NCBI GenBank assembly: GCA_044370335.1
Contig: JBILVS010000001.1
Span: 10,024-74,023, forward strand
Direction: 5' to 3'
Length of the DNA: 64,000 bases
Origin: REEB509 sp044370335
Lineage (GTDB): Bacteria; Pseudomonadota; Alphaproteobacteria; Caulobacterales; Aquidulcibacteraceae
The translations under genes and the position numbers were made by a program. The notes beneath the pieces were generated by a model. The model was not told the DNA's origin. It worked only from the letters and a program-made list of their open reading frames with translations, and searched no databases. Below, in pieces: positions 8,571 through 15,835 of the stretch (position 1 is its first letter; every line of letters begins with the position of its first letter).

Positions 8571-9428
8571 ATGAGTGTCCCTGAGGGCAAAGTGCCCATC
8601 CTGTTCTGCGCCCGCTCGGCATTCACGGCCTGGCGGCAAAGCCTGCGCGGCCTGTTGCCGTGGGCGAGTCTGATGGGCGCGGTCGCGGCCGGGCTCGGGC
8701 TCGTGATAGGGGGCGGCCCCTTGAGCCAGGATCCCACCGGCGTCATCGGTCTTTCGATGGCGCTGTTGGTCCCCACTGCGCTGTTCTACGCGGTGGCGAT
8801 CCGGGGCGCTGAGGGGAAAGGCTACGCGTTGAATGGCGCGGCGCTGCGGGATGGCCTTGCAGTGCTGAGCGGAGTTGGGGTGGTCGGCTTCTTCCTCGCT
8901 TTGACCCTTATTGCGGTGAACGTCGCGGCGAACGCGATCCTGTTTGCGCCTTTTTCGGAAGAGCTCGCGGCAGCAGGGGAAAACCAGGCAGCGGTGGAGG
9001 CTGTGGCGCAAAGGATCCTGCAGGAAAACCCGCAAGGCGTGATCCTGACGTTTCTTCTGTTCGCCGGGGCCGTGCTGGTGCTGACCTCGCGGCTGTATCT
9101 CGCCGCGCCCGCCAGCGTCGAGGCAAGCCGCGGCCGCTCGTTTGAGACATGGTCTTGGACCAAAGGCAATCTCTTTCGGATCGTGGCGGCGAGGCTCGTG
9201 CTGCTGGCCCCGGCTTATGCCGCGGCGGTTGTGATCGGCAGCGTGATCGCAGCGCCCGTCATGGCGTTGGCGGGCGGAGGTCAGGCCAATGCTGCAGCCT
9301 TCGCCATCGGCCTCGGGGTGTTTACGTTTTTCATGGCGCTGATCTACCAGGCCTTGGAAGCGCACCTGTCGGTGACGCTTTACCGCGGCTTGCGGCCCTC
9401 AGAGCCCGGCCGCCCGCCCCAGCCTTAA
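8571..9428 (+). CDS. Multi-spanning membrane protein of unknown function
   Basis: A 285-residue hydrophobic protein with about six predicted membrane segments (for instance ASLMGAVAAGLGLVIGG, VVGFFLALTLIAVNVAANAI, GVILTFLLFAGAVLVL, and three more in the C-terminal third). A soluble-looking stretch near residues 185-200 reads SFETWSWTKGN. I do not recognise a named family. The next gene on the same strand, although broken, has the same general plan including a W..TKG element before its last helices, so the two are probably paralogues. The gene lies 57 bases after the secreted repeat protein and may be co-transcribed. Confidence 0.7.
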   Translation: MSVPEGKVPILFCARSAFTAWRQSLRGLLPWASLMGAVAAGLGLVIGGGPLSQDPTGVIGLSMALLVPTALFYAVAIRGAEGKGYALNGAALRDGLAVLSGVGVVGFFLALTLIAVNVAANAILFAPFSEELAAAGENQAAVEAVAQRILQENPQGVILTFLLFAGAVLVLTSRLYLAAPASVEASRGRSFETWSWTKGNLFRIVAARLVLLAPAYAAAVVIGSVIAAPVMALAGGGQANAAAFAIGLGVFTFFMALIYQALEAHLSVTLYRGLRPSEPGRPPQP

Positions 9429-9524
9429 AGGTCGTCGAAAGCCGGCCCCCCGACGCGTTGCCCGCCCCCGCTTTCCTCGACCTTGCTAATGCCCCATTCT
9501 GTGATCGTGGGTAGGGAGGGGACG

Positions 9525-10460
9525 ATGACTGGACTTTCGGTAGGCGAGGCCGCGGGCTTTGCGTTTGAAAAGCGCGAACGACGCGGTGTGCTGACGGCCT
9601 CGGCGGCGACTTAGGTGGCATTTGTCGTGCTGTGGGTCGTGGCCATGGCTTTCTTTGCCTGGCCGCTGTATGGCGCTGACTTTGACTGGGTCATCGCTAT
9701 GCTCGCTGGCGACCCTGACCCGGCAGCCTTGACCATTCCGCCCGAGATCTTTCCGCTTTTGGCGATCACCACGGCCGGATCGCTCCTGGGCCATTGGGTC
9801 CTTGCTGCTTTCGAAGCCGCTTGTCTCCGTTGGCTTGTGCGCGGTCAGACCAGCGGGCTGTTCGGGTTCAGCTTCGGCAAAGACACCTGGAACGTGGTCC
9901 TTTGTTTACCTGACCTGGATCCCTATCTTCATCGTCGCCTATCTCGCGTTGATGTTGTGCGTCGCCCTTGTCGGATTGCTGGTGGCGGGCGTTGCCTATG
10001 CGACGCCTGACATCGGCGGCCCGCTTCCACCGCTGATCGCGGTCGTTGGCTTTGTCCTGGGCTTTGGGCTCATTGGCTGGATACTGGTGCGGTTTGCGCC
10101 CGCCGCAGCAGTGACCATCGCGTCCGGCGAATATGCTTTTTTGCCGCCTGGACCGCGACTAAGGGCAAGGCTTGGACGTTGTTCGGCGCCTATTTTCTCT
10201 GGCTGGTGGGTTTCTTCGTGATCGATGTCGCCCTGGCGTCTATCGGCATGGCTCTTGTTTCCGGCGCGATGCTGACATCGTTTGGCTCGGGCGGCCCAAG
10301 CCTCGAGACCTTGGTCGAAATGGTCGTCTCGCCCGGGGTCTTGGCCATGTTCGTCGGCGTCTACGGCGCAATGCTGCTGGCCACCATGGTGATGTTGATC
10401 GCGGTTTTCGGCATGAATGCTAAAGCGGCCGTGGCGGCGAGAGCAGACAGGAGAATCTAA
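9525..10460 (+). pseudogene. Broken membrane-protein gene, probable paralogue of its upstream neighbour
   Basis: From an ATG at 9525 with GGAGGGG just upstream, the frame runs 29 codons to an in-frame TAG at 9612-9614. It then reopens with GTG at 9615 and codes for helices (FVVLWVVAMAFFAWPLYG and more). Near 9895-9900 the coding frame shifts by +1, where FVYLTWIPIFIVAYLALML continues. At a run of six T (10137-10142) it shifts back and runs to the TAA at 10460 (AAWTATKGKAWTLFGAYFLW). The reconstructed product is a roughly 310-residue multi-helix membrane protein. Three lesions in 0.9 kb indicate a decaying gene, unless the sequence has errors. It ends 12 bases from convergent uvrA. Confidence 0.8.
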
Positions 10461-10472
10461 GCAAGGCGCCGG

Positions 10473-13412
10473 TCAGGTTCCCGTTTTCTTGGCGCGCTTC
10501 GGCTTGGCGGGGGGCGCTGAGGCCGGGGGAGCGTGTCGGGTGGCATGCTTGTTCAGAGTTTCCGCCAGGTAGCGTCCGGTCCAACTGCCAGAGACTTCCG
10601 CGACCTGTTCGGGCGTGCCTTCCGCCACGAGCCGGCCGCCGCCGTCCCCGCCCTCGGGGCCCAAATCCACGATCCAGTCCGCGGTTTTGATCACATCGAG
10701 ATTGTGCTCGATGACGACGACTGTGTTGCCGTTCTTCACCAACTCGTGGAGCACTTCGAGCAGCTTGCGGGTGTCCTCGAAATGAAGGCCCGTGGTCGGC
10801 TCATCGAGGATATAGAGCGTGCGGCCGGTGGCGCGGCGGGAGAGCTCCTTGGAGAGTTTCACGCGCTGAGCCTCGCCCCCTGAAAGGGTCGTCGCCTGCT
10901 GGCCCACCTTAATGTAGCCCAAGCCCACCCTGGACAGCGTCTCCATTTTGTCGCGGATCGACCCCACCGCCTGAAAGAGATCTCCCGCTTCAGCGACGGT
11001 CATGTCGAGCACGTCGGCGATCGATTTGCCGCGATAGGCGATTTCTAAAGTTTCCCGATTGTAGCGCTTGCCCTTGCAGACGTCGCAGGTGACGTAAACG
11101 TCCGGCAGGAAGTGCATCTCGATCTTGATGACGCCGTCGCCCTGGCAGGCCTCGCAACGGCCGCCTTTGACGTTGAAGGAGAAGCGCCCTGGCCCATAGC
11201 CGCGGGCCTTGGCTTCCGGCAGCCCGGCAAACCAATCCCGGATCGGGGTGAAGGCGCCGGTGTAGGTGGCGGGGTTCGAGCGCGGGGTGCGGCCGATGGG
11301 GCTCTGGTCGATGTCGATGACCTTGTCGAAGTGTTCCAGCCCCTCGATGGCGTCGTGCGGCGCCGGGGCGTCCATGGTCCCGTTCAGCTTGCGCGCGGCG
11401 GCTTTGTAAAGCGTCTCGATTGTAAAGGTGGACTTGCCGCCCCCCGAAACACCGGTGATGCAGGTGAAGGCGCCCACGGGAATGCGGGCGTCTACTGTTT
11501 GCAGGTTGTTGCCGCGAGCGCCTTTCACAGCAAGGAACTGGCCCTGGCGCGCCTTGCGGCGACGGGCCGGAACCTCGATCTCGCGAGCGCCGGTGAGGTA
11601 TTTGCCGGTCAGGCTTTGCGGATGCGCCATGACCACCGCCGGCGGGCCTTGGGCGATGATCTCGCCGCCATGCACGCCCGCGGCGGGGCCCATGTCGATG
11701 ACATGATCGGCGGTGAGGATTGCTTCCTCGTCGTGCTCCACCACGAGCACGCTGTTGCCCAAATCCCTCAAGCGTTTGAGCGTATCGAGCAGCCGCGTGT
11801 TGTCGCGCTGGTGAAGCCCGATCGACGGCTCATCCAGGACGTATAACACGCCCGTCAGGCCGGAGCCGATTTGCGAAGCGAGCCGGATGCGCTGACTTTC
11901 CCCGCCCGACAGCGTGCCGGACGCGCGGTTCAGTGTGAGGTACTCCAAGCCGACATCGACCAGGAACCGCAACCGATCATTGATCTCTTTCAGGATTCGG
12001 GCGGCAATCTCTTTGTCTTTCGGCGATAGCGTCGCGATCAGGGCGTCAAACCAGGCGCGGGCCTCGCGGATCGGCAGGGCGCTCGCGTCGGCGATATCGG
12101 AGCCGGCCACGCGGACGGCGAGGGCTTCGGGCTTCAGACGCTTGCCGTTGCAGGCCGGGCAGGGGGCGCTCGACTGGTATTCCTCGAGCTGTTGGCGCGA
12201 CCATTCGCTGTCTGTTTCCTTGTAGCGGCGCTCAAGGTTGGGCAGCACGCCCTCGAAAGGTTTGGTCGTCTCAAATCGGCGGACGCCATCGTCATAGACG
12301 AACTGGATTTTCTCCTTTGTGCCGTAGAGCACTACATCCCGCACGGTCTCGGGCAGCTTGTGCCAGGGGGTGTGCGGATCAACCCCCATGTGCTTGGCGA
12401 TGGCCATCAGCGTCTGGGTGTAAAGCGGGGACTGGCCCTTGGCCCAGGGCGCGATAACCCCGCCCATCAGCGAGCGGGATTTGTCGGGCGTAACGAGGTC
12501 CGGATCGAAGCGGCGCTGACTGCCGAGGCCGTCGCAGGTCGGGCAAGCCCCGGCAGGATTGTTGAAAGAGAAAAGCCGCGGCTCGATTTCTGAGATCGTG
12601 AACCCAGAGACCGGGCAGGCGAAGCGGGAGGAGAACAACATCCGGTCGCCGGCGGCTTTCTGCGTGCCGTCCGCCAAGGTCGCGGCGTCCGCGAACTCCA
12701 GGATTGCGATGCCGTCGGCCAGCCGCAGCGCGGCTTCCAGGCTGTCGGCCAAGCGCATCTCCATCCCCTCACGGACAGCGATCCGGTCCACGACGACGTC
12801 GATGTCGTGCTTCAGCTTCTTGTCGAGCTTCGGCGGTTCTTCCAGCTCATAGAACTCGCCGTCGATCTTGGCGCGCTGATAACCCTTGCGGAGAAAGTCC
12901 GTCATTTCCTTGCGGTACTCGCCTTTGCGGTCGCGGACGACGGGGGCGAGGATATAGGCGCGGGTCCCCTCCGGAAGGGCCGCGACTTGATCGACCATCT
13001 GGCTGACCTGCATCGCCTGGATCGGCAAACCCGTAGCCGGCGAATAGGGGATGCCGATGCGCGCCCAGAGCAGGCGCATGTAGTCGTAGATCTCGGTCAC
13101 CGTGCCGACGGTGGAGCGAGGGTTGCGGCTGGTGGTTTTCTGTTCGATGGAAATCGCGGGCGAAAGACCCTCGATCGAATCCATGTCCGGCTTCTGCATG
13201 AGCTCGAGGAACTGCCGCGCATAAGCCGAAAGGCTCTCCACGTAGCGGCGCTGACCCTCCGCATAGATCGTGTCGAAGGCCAGGGACGATTTCCCAGACC
13301 CAGACAGGCCTGTGATCACCACAAGCTGGCCGCGTGGAATGTCCACATTGATATTCTTGAGGTTGTGCTCGCGGGCCCCGCGCACACGAATATGGGTCAG
13401 GCCGTCGGTCAT
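10473..13412 (-). CDS. uvrA: Excinuclease ABC subunit A
   Basis: A 979-residue ATPase that finds bulky DNA damage and loads UvrB in nucleotide excision repair. It has two ABC modules: Walker A GLSGSGKS at residues 35-42 and GVSGGGKS in the second half, with signatures TLSGGESQR and TLSGGEAQR. Zinc-finger cysteines are present (CPTCDGLG in the first half; CEACQGDG and CDVCKGKR in the second). Length is full for the family, with a basic Pro/Ala/Lys-rich tail. It diverges from ssb across a gap holding an SOS box, so LexA control is likely. Confidence 0.98.
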   Translation of the reverse strand: MTDGLTHIRVRGAREHNLKNINVDIPRGQLVVITGLSGSGKSSLAFDTIYAEGQRRYVESLSAYARQFLELMQKPDMDSIEGLSPAISIEQKTTSRNPRSTVGTVTEIYDYMRLLWARIGIPYSPATGLPIQAMQVSQMVDQVAALPEGTRAYILAPVVRDRKGEYRKEMTDFLRKGYQRAKIDGEFYELEEPPKLDKKLKHDIDVVVDRIAVREGMEMRLADSLEAALRLADGIAILEFADAATLADGTQKAAGDRMLFSSRFACPVSGFTISEIEPRLFSFNNPAGACPTCDGLGSQRRFDPDLVTPDKSRSLMGGVIAPWAKGQSPLYTQTLMAIAKHMGVDPHTPWHKLPETVRDVVLYGTKEKIQFVYDDGVRRFETTKPFEGVLPNLERRYKETDSEWSRQQLEEYQSSAPCPACNGKRLKPEALAVRVAGSDIADASALPIREARAWFDALIATLSPKDKEIAARILKEINDRLRFLVDVGLEYLTLNRASGTLSGGESQRIRLASQIGSGLTGVLYVLDEPSIGLHQRDNTRLLDTLKRLRDLGNSVLVVEHDEEAILTADHVIDMGPAAGVHGGEIIAQGPPAVVMAHPQSLTGKYLTGAREIEVPARRRKARQGQFLAVKGARGNNLQTVDARIPVGAFTCITGVSGGGKSTFTIETLYKAAARKLNGTMDAPAPHDAIEGLEHFDKVIDIDQSPIGRTPRSNPATYTGAFTPIRDWFAGLPEAKARGYGPGRFSFNVKGGRCEACQGDGVIKIEMHFLPDVYVTCDVCKGKRYNRETLEIAYRGKSIADVLDMTVAEAGDLFQAVGSIRDKMETLSRVGLGYIKVGQQATTLSGGEAQRVKLSKELSRRATGRTLYILDEPTTGLHFEDTRKLLEVLHELVKNGNTVVVIEHNLDVIKTADWIVDLGPEGGDGGGRLVAEGTPEQVAEVSGSWTGRYLAETLNKHATRHAPPASAPPAKPKRAKKTGT

Positions 13413-13520
13413 GGGCGTTACCTAAGGCGAGAGGGCCTGAGAAGAAAGCCGAGCCGCCGCATTTCCCCTGATTTGCGATTGGATTGCGATACGCGCTAGC
13501 ATCGTTTGAGTCGGCGATGA

Positions 13521-13535
13521 GAACAAGAAGTGAAC
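13521..13535. promoter_or_regulatory. SOS box (LexA operator) between uvrA and ssb
   Basis: GAAC-AAGAAGT-GAAC, which on the minus strand is GTTC-N7-GTTC, the direct-repeat LexA site known in alphaproteobacteria. It lies 109 bases upstream of uvrA and 69 bases upstream of ssb, in the only non-coding space between these two divergent repair genes. The match to the core is exact; no lexA gene is in the window. Confidence 0.8.
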
Positions 13536-13603
13536 ATAATCGCGCCGCAATTCGCCCCCATTAGATGTCAGAATGGCAAACCCGGAAGGCTTAGGAGAGC
13601 GTC

Positions 13604-14086
13604 ATGGCCGGCAGCGTGAACAAGGTGATCCTCATCGGCAATCTCGGGAAAGATCCGGAAGTGCGGCGGCTCAACAACGGCGATCCGGTGGTGAACCTGT
13701 CGGTGGCGACGAGCGAGTCTTGGCGCGACAAGATGAGCGGCGAGCGCAAGGAAAAGACCGAATGGCACCGCGTTGTGATCTTCAACGATCAGTTGGCGAA
13801 GGTGGCCGAGCAATATCTGCGCAAGGGCTCAAAGGTGTATATCGAGGGCCAGCTGCAGACCCGGAAATACGAACAGAACGGGCAGGAGAAATACTCCACC
13901 GAGGTCGTGCTGCAGAAGTACCGTGGCGAGTTGACCATGCTCGACGGCAAGGGCGAAGGCGGCGGCGAGCGGACGAGCTTAGGCGGCGATGACGGCGGCT
14001 ATGGCGGCGGTGGCGGCCGAAGGCAGGTGGCGGAAGGCCCGCGGGAGAGCTTCAGCCAGGACATGGACGACGAAATTCCGTTCTGA
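13604..14086 (+). CDS. ssb: Single-stranded DNA-binding protein
   Basis: A 160-residue protein that coats single-stranded DNA in replication, repair and recombination. The N-terminal OB fold (about residues 5-112) begins SVNKVILIGNLGKDPEVRR. A glycine-rich flexible linker follows (about 115-145), and the acidic tip ends DDEIPF, the docking site for partner proteins. The ATG at 13604 follows TTAGGAGAGCGTC. Divergent from uvrA, and probably LexA-regulated through the shared box. Confidence 0.98.
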   Translation: MAGSVNKVILIGNLGKDPEVRRLNNGDPVVNLSVATSESWRDKMSGERKEKTEWHRVVIFNDQLAKVAEQYLRKGSKVYIEGQLQTRKYEQNGQEKYSTEVVLQKYRGELTMLDGKGEGGGERTSLGGDDGGYGGGGGRRQVAEGPRESFSQDMDDEIPF

Positions 14087-14100
14087 ACAAGAGGAGGCGG

Positions 14101-14135
14101 GCCGCTGCGTGAAAAGGTGTCGCTAACGCAGCGGC
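14101..14135 (+). repeat. Hairpin downstream of ssb
   Basis: A perfect 10-base inverted repeat (GCCGCTGCGT at 14101-14110 and ACGCAGCGGC at 14126-14135) around a 15-base loop, 15 bases after the ssb stop. No T run follows, so if it stops transcription it does so imperfectly. It may instead stabilise the ssb transcript end before the EamA gene. Confidence 0.5.
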
Positions 14136-14175
14136 GCCGCTTGTGGCGAGGGACAGGGCAAGCCTAAGAAACGCG

Positions 14176-15054
14176 ATGGGGAAACCGATCGCGCCCTTGG
14201 ACGCCGCAGCTCTGCTGGCGATTGCGCTCATCTGGGGCGTCAACAACGTGCTCACGATGGCGGCGTTGGCGCACTTTCCGCCGATGCTGTTTGCGGGCTT
14301 ACGGTTTCTGCTGACGGCTTTGGTGCTGTTGCCCTTCTTCGGCGCGGCGCGCGGCCAGTGGCGAACGCTGCTGATGATCGCAGCGCTCTCCGGCCCGATC
14401 CACTTCGCGTTCGTCTATGCTGGATTTGCCGCAGCCGAGGACGTGACGCCGGTGGTCATCGCCGCGCAGCTCTGGATCCCTTTCAGCGTGGCCCTTGCCG
14501 CGGTGGTGTTGGGGGAACGGGTCGGCCCGGCGCGGACAACGGGCGTGGGCCTCGCCTTTGTCGGGGTCGCGGCGATGGCATTTGACCCTCACGTGGCGCA
14601 CCAGTTCTGGGCGCTAACGCTGATTGCAGTGGGGGCGTTTGTCTGGGCGGGGGTGTCAATCCTGATCCGCCGCTTCCCAGGCGCCAAGCCCTTGAGCATC
14701 CAGGTCTGGACCGCGTGGGTGGCGTTCCCGGCGCTGCTCAGCGCTTCAAGCCTCACCGAAACTGGTCAAATTGCGGCGATCAAGGCCGCGCCCTGGCAGG
14801 CCTGGGCGGCGGTGGCGTTTGCAGGGCTCGTCTCCAGCGTTGGGGCGAACGCGCTCTTGTTCCGCCTCGTGCAGAAATACGAGGTGGCGCGGACGACGCC
14901 GTACTTGTTGTCCACGCCGGTCTTTTCTGCAGTTCTTGGCGTCGCCTTTCTGGGCGATGTGTTGACGGCGCAGGTGGTTTTCGGCGGGGCGCTGGCGATG
15001 GCGGGCGTGGCGCTCTGTGCTCTCGCCGAGCGCCGTCCCCGCGCGGTCGCTTGA
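14176..15054 (+). CDS. EamA/DMT-family transporter
   Basis: A 292-residue inner-membrane protein with about ten hydrophobic helices in two repeats, matching the drug/metabolite transporter superfamily. Family-like features are AIALIWGVNNVLTMAAL in helix 1, FAGLRFLLTALVLLPF in helix 2, and the second-half VGANALLFRLVQKYEVAR with TTPYLLSTPVFSAVLG. The ATG at 14176 is preferred over an upstream GTG at 14143, because family proteins start just before helix 1. Substrate cannot be told from sequence; many relatives export amino acids or metabolites. Convergent with sodC, 16 bases apart. Confidence 0.88.
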   Translation: MGKPIAPLDAAALLAIALIWGVNNVLTMAALAHFPPMLFAGLRFLLTALVLLPFFGAARGQWRTLLMIAALSGPIHFAFVYAGFAAAEDVTPVVIAAQLWIPFSVALAAVVLGERVGPARTTGVGLAFVGVAAMAFDPHVAHQFWALTLIAVGAFVWAGVSILIRRFPGAKPLSIQVWTAWVAFPALLSASSLTETGQIAAIKAAPWQAWAAVAFAGLVSSVGANALLFRLVQKYEVARTTPYLLSTPVFSAVLGVAFLGDVLTAQVVFGGALAMAGVALCALAERRPRAVA

Positions 15055-15070
15055 GGTCAGCTTCCCTCTC

Positions 15071-15694
15071 TCAGCCTCTGGCCAAAACCCCGCACGCGAC
15101 CCGTGCGCCCGCCATCCCGACAGGCTGGCTAAGATAATCATCCGGATCAGCGTGGATCACGAGCGCCGCCCCGTCGGCGTCAAGCAGGGGCAACCGTCCG
15201 CCTACCGCCTCCGGCGACAGGGTCACAAACGACGAGAACAGCTCCATCCGGATCGGCCCTGCGGCCGGGGCGTAGAGGTTCGGCAGGTCCCCGGCTTCTG
15301 GTCCGTTCGAGCTCAGAAAGCCGTGTGTGATCTCCTCGCCGCGACCGAGATGGCCCGTGGAGGCCATAAAACCCGCCCCGTGATCCTCGCAATGGCCCAC
15401 GGCGTGAAAGTGCAGGCCGTGCCAGCCGGCACTGATGGAACCGGGTTGCAGGTCGATTTGAATCAGAACGCCGCGGGGGCCTTCGGTCAAGCTCGCCGTG
15501 CCGATTTGTTGGCCGGCGGCGTTGATGATCAGGGCCTGGGTGTTCGCCCCCACGGGTCCGTGGGCGGCGACCGTGGCAGCGGCGGGAGGGGCCGCCATGT
15601 GTTCATGCGTCTCCGCGTCGATCACCAGACATCCCGCCAAGGCGGGCGCCGTCAGCAAAGCCGCAAGGCGCAAAAGCGAAGACCGGAGGAACAT
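15071..15694 (-). CDS. sodC: Cu/Zn superoxide dismutase lipoprotein, with an altered zinc ligand
   Basis: A 207-residue periplasmic enzyme, with a lipobox LAGC ending at Cys22. By alignment to the Cu/Zn-SOD pattern, the copper ligands are His95 and His97 (HGLHFH), bridging His115 and His181 (VIHADPDDY). Disulfide cysteines are Cys102 and Cys201. Zinc-site residues are His115, His124 and Asp136, but the position of the third zinc His is Glu133 (GPEAGDLPN where relatives have GPHAGDLPN). Glu can bind zinc, so activity is not excluded. An extended N-terminal region of about 20 residues follows the lipobox. Confidence 0.93.
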   Translation of the reverse strand: MFLRSSLLRLAALLTAPALAGCLVIDAETHEHMAAPPAAATVAAHGPVGANTQALIINAAGQQIGTASLTEGPRGVLIQIDLQPGSISAGWHGLHFHAVGHCEDHGAGFMASTGHLGRGEEITHGFLSSNGPEAGDLPNLYAPAAGPIRMELFSSFVTLSPEAVGGRLPLLDADGAALVIHADPDDYLSQPVGMAGARVACGVLARG

Positions 15695-15835
15695 AAGGCT
15701 GGCTCCTGTGTTTGCGGGCGCGAAGGCGGTCTGGTAGCGTTAAGACCGACTCGAACATAAGGGGTTCGCGCTTCAGGACCAGTGGCTTGAGCCGATGGCC
15801 GCGTAAGCCCGCCAAGCCTGACTGGATGCGCCGCC

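Noticed and set aside
15753..15767. CGAAC-N7-GTTCG inverted repeat upstream of gyrA, similar to a LexA site
   Set aside because: The repeat is inverted rather than direct and the spacing fits neither the alphaproteobacterial nor the Gram-positive LexA consensus. It may be chance.
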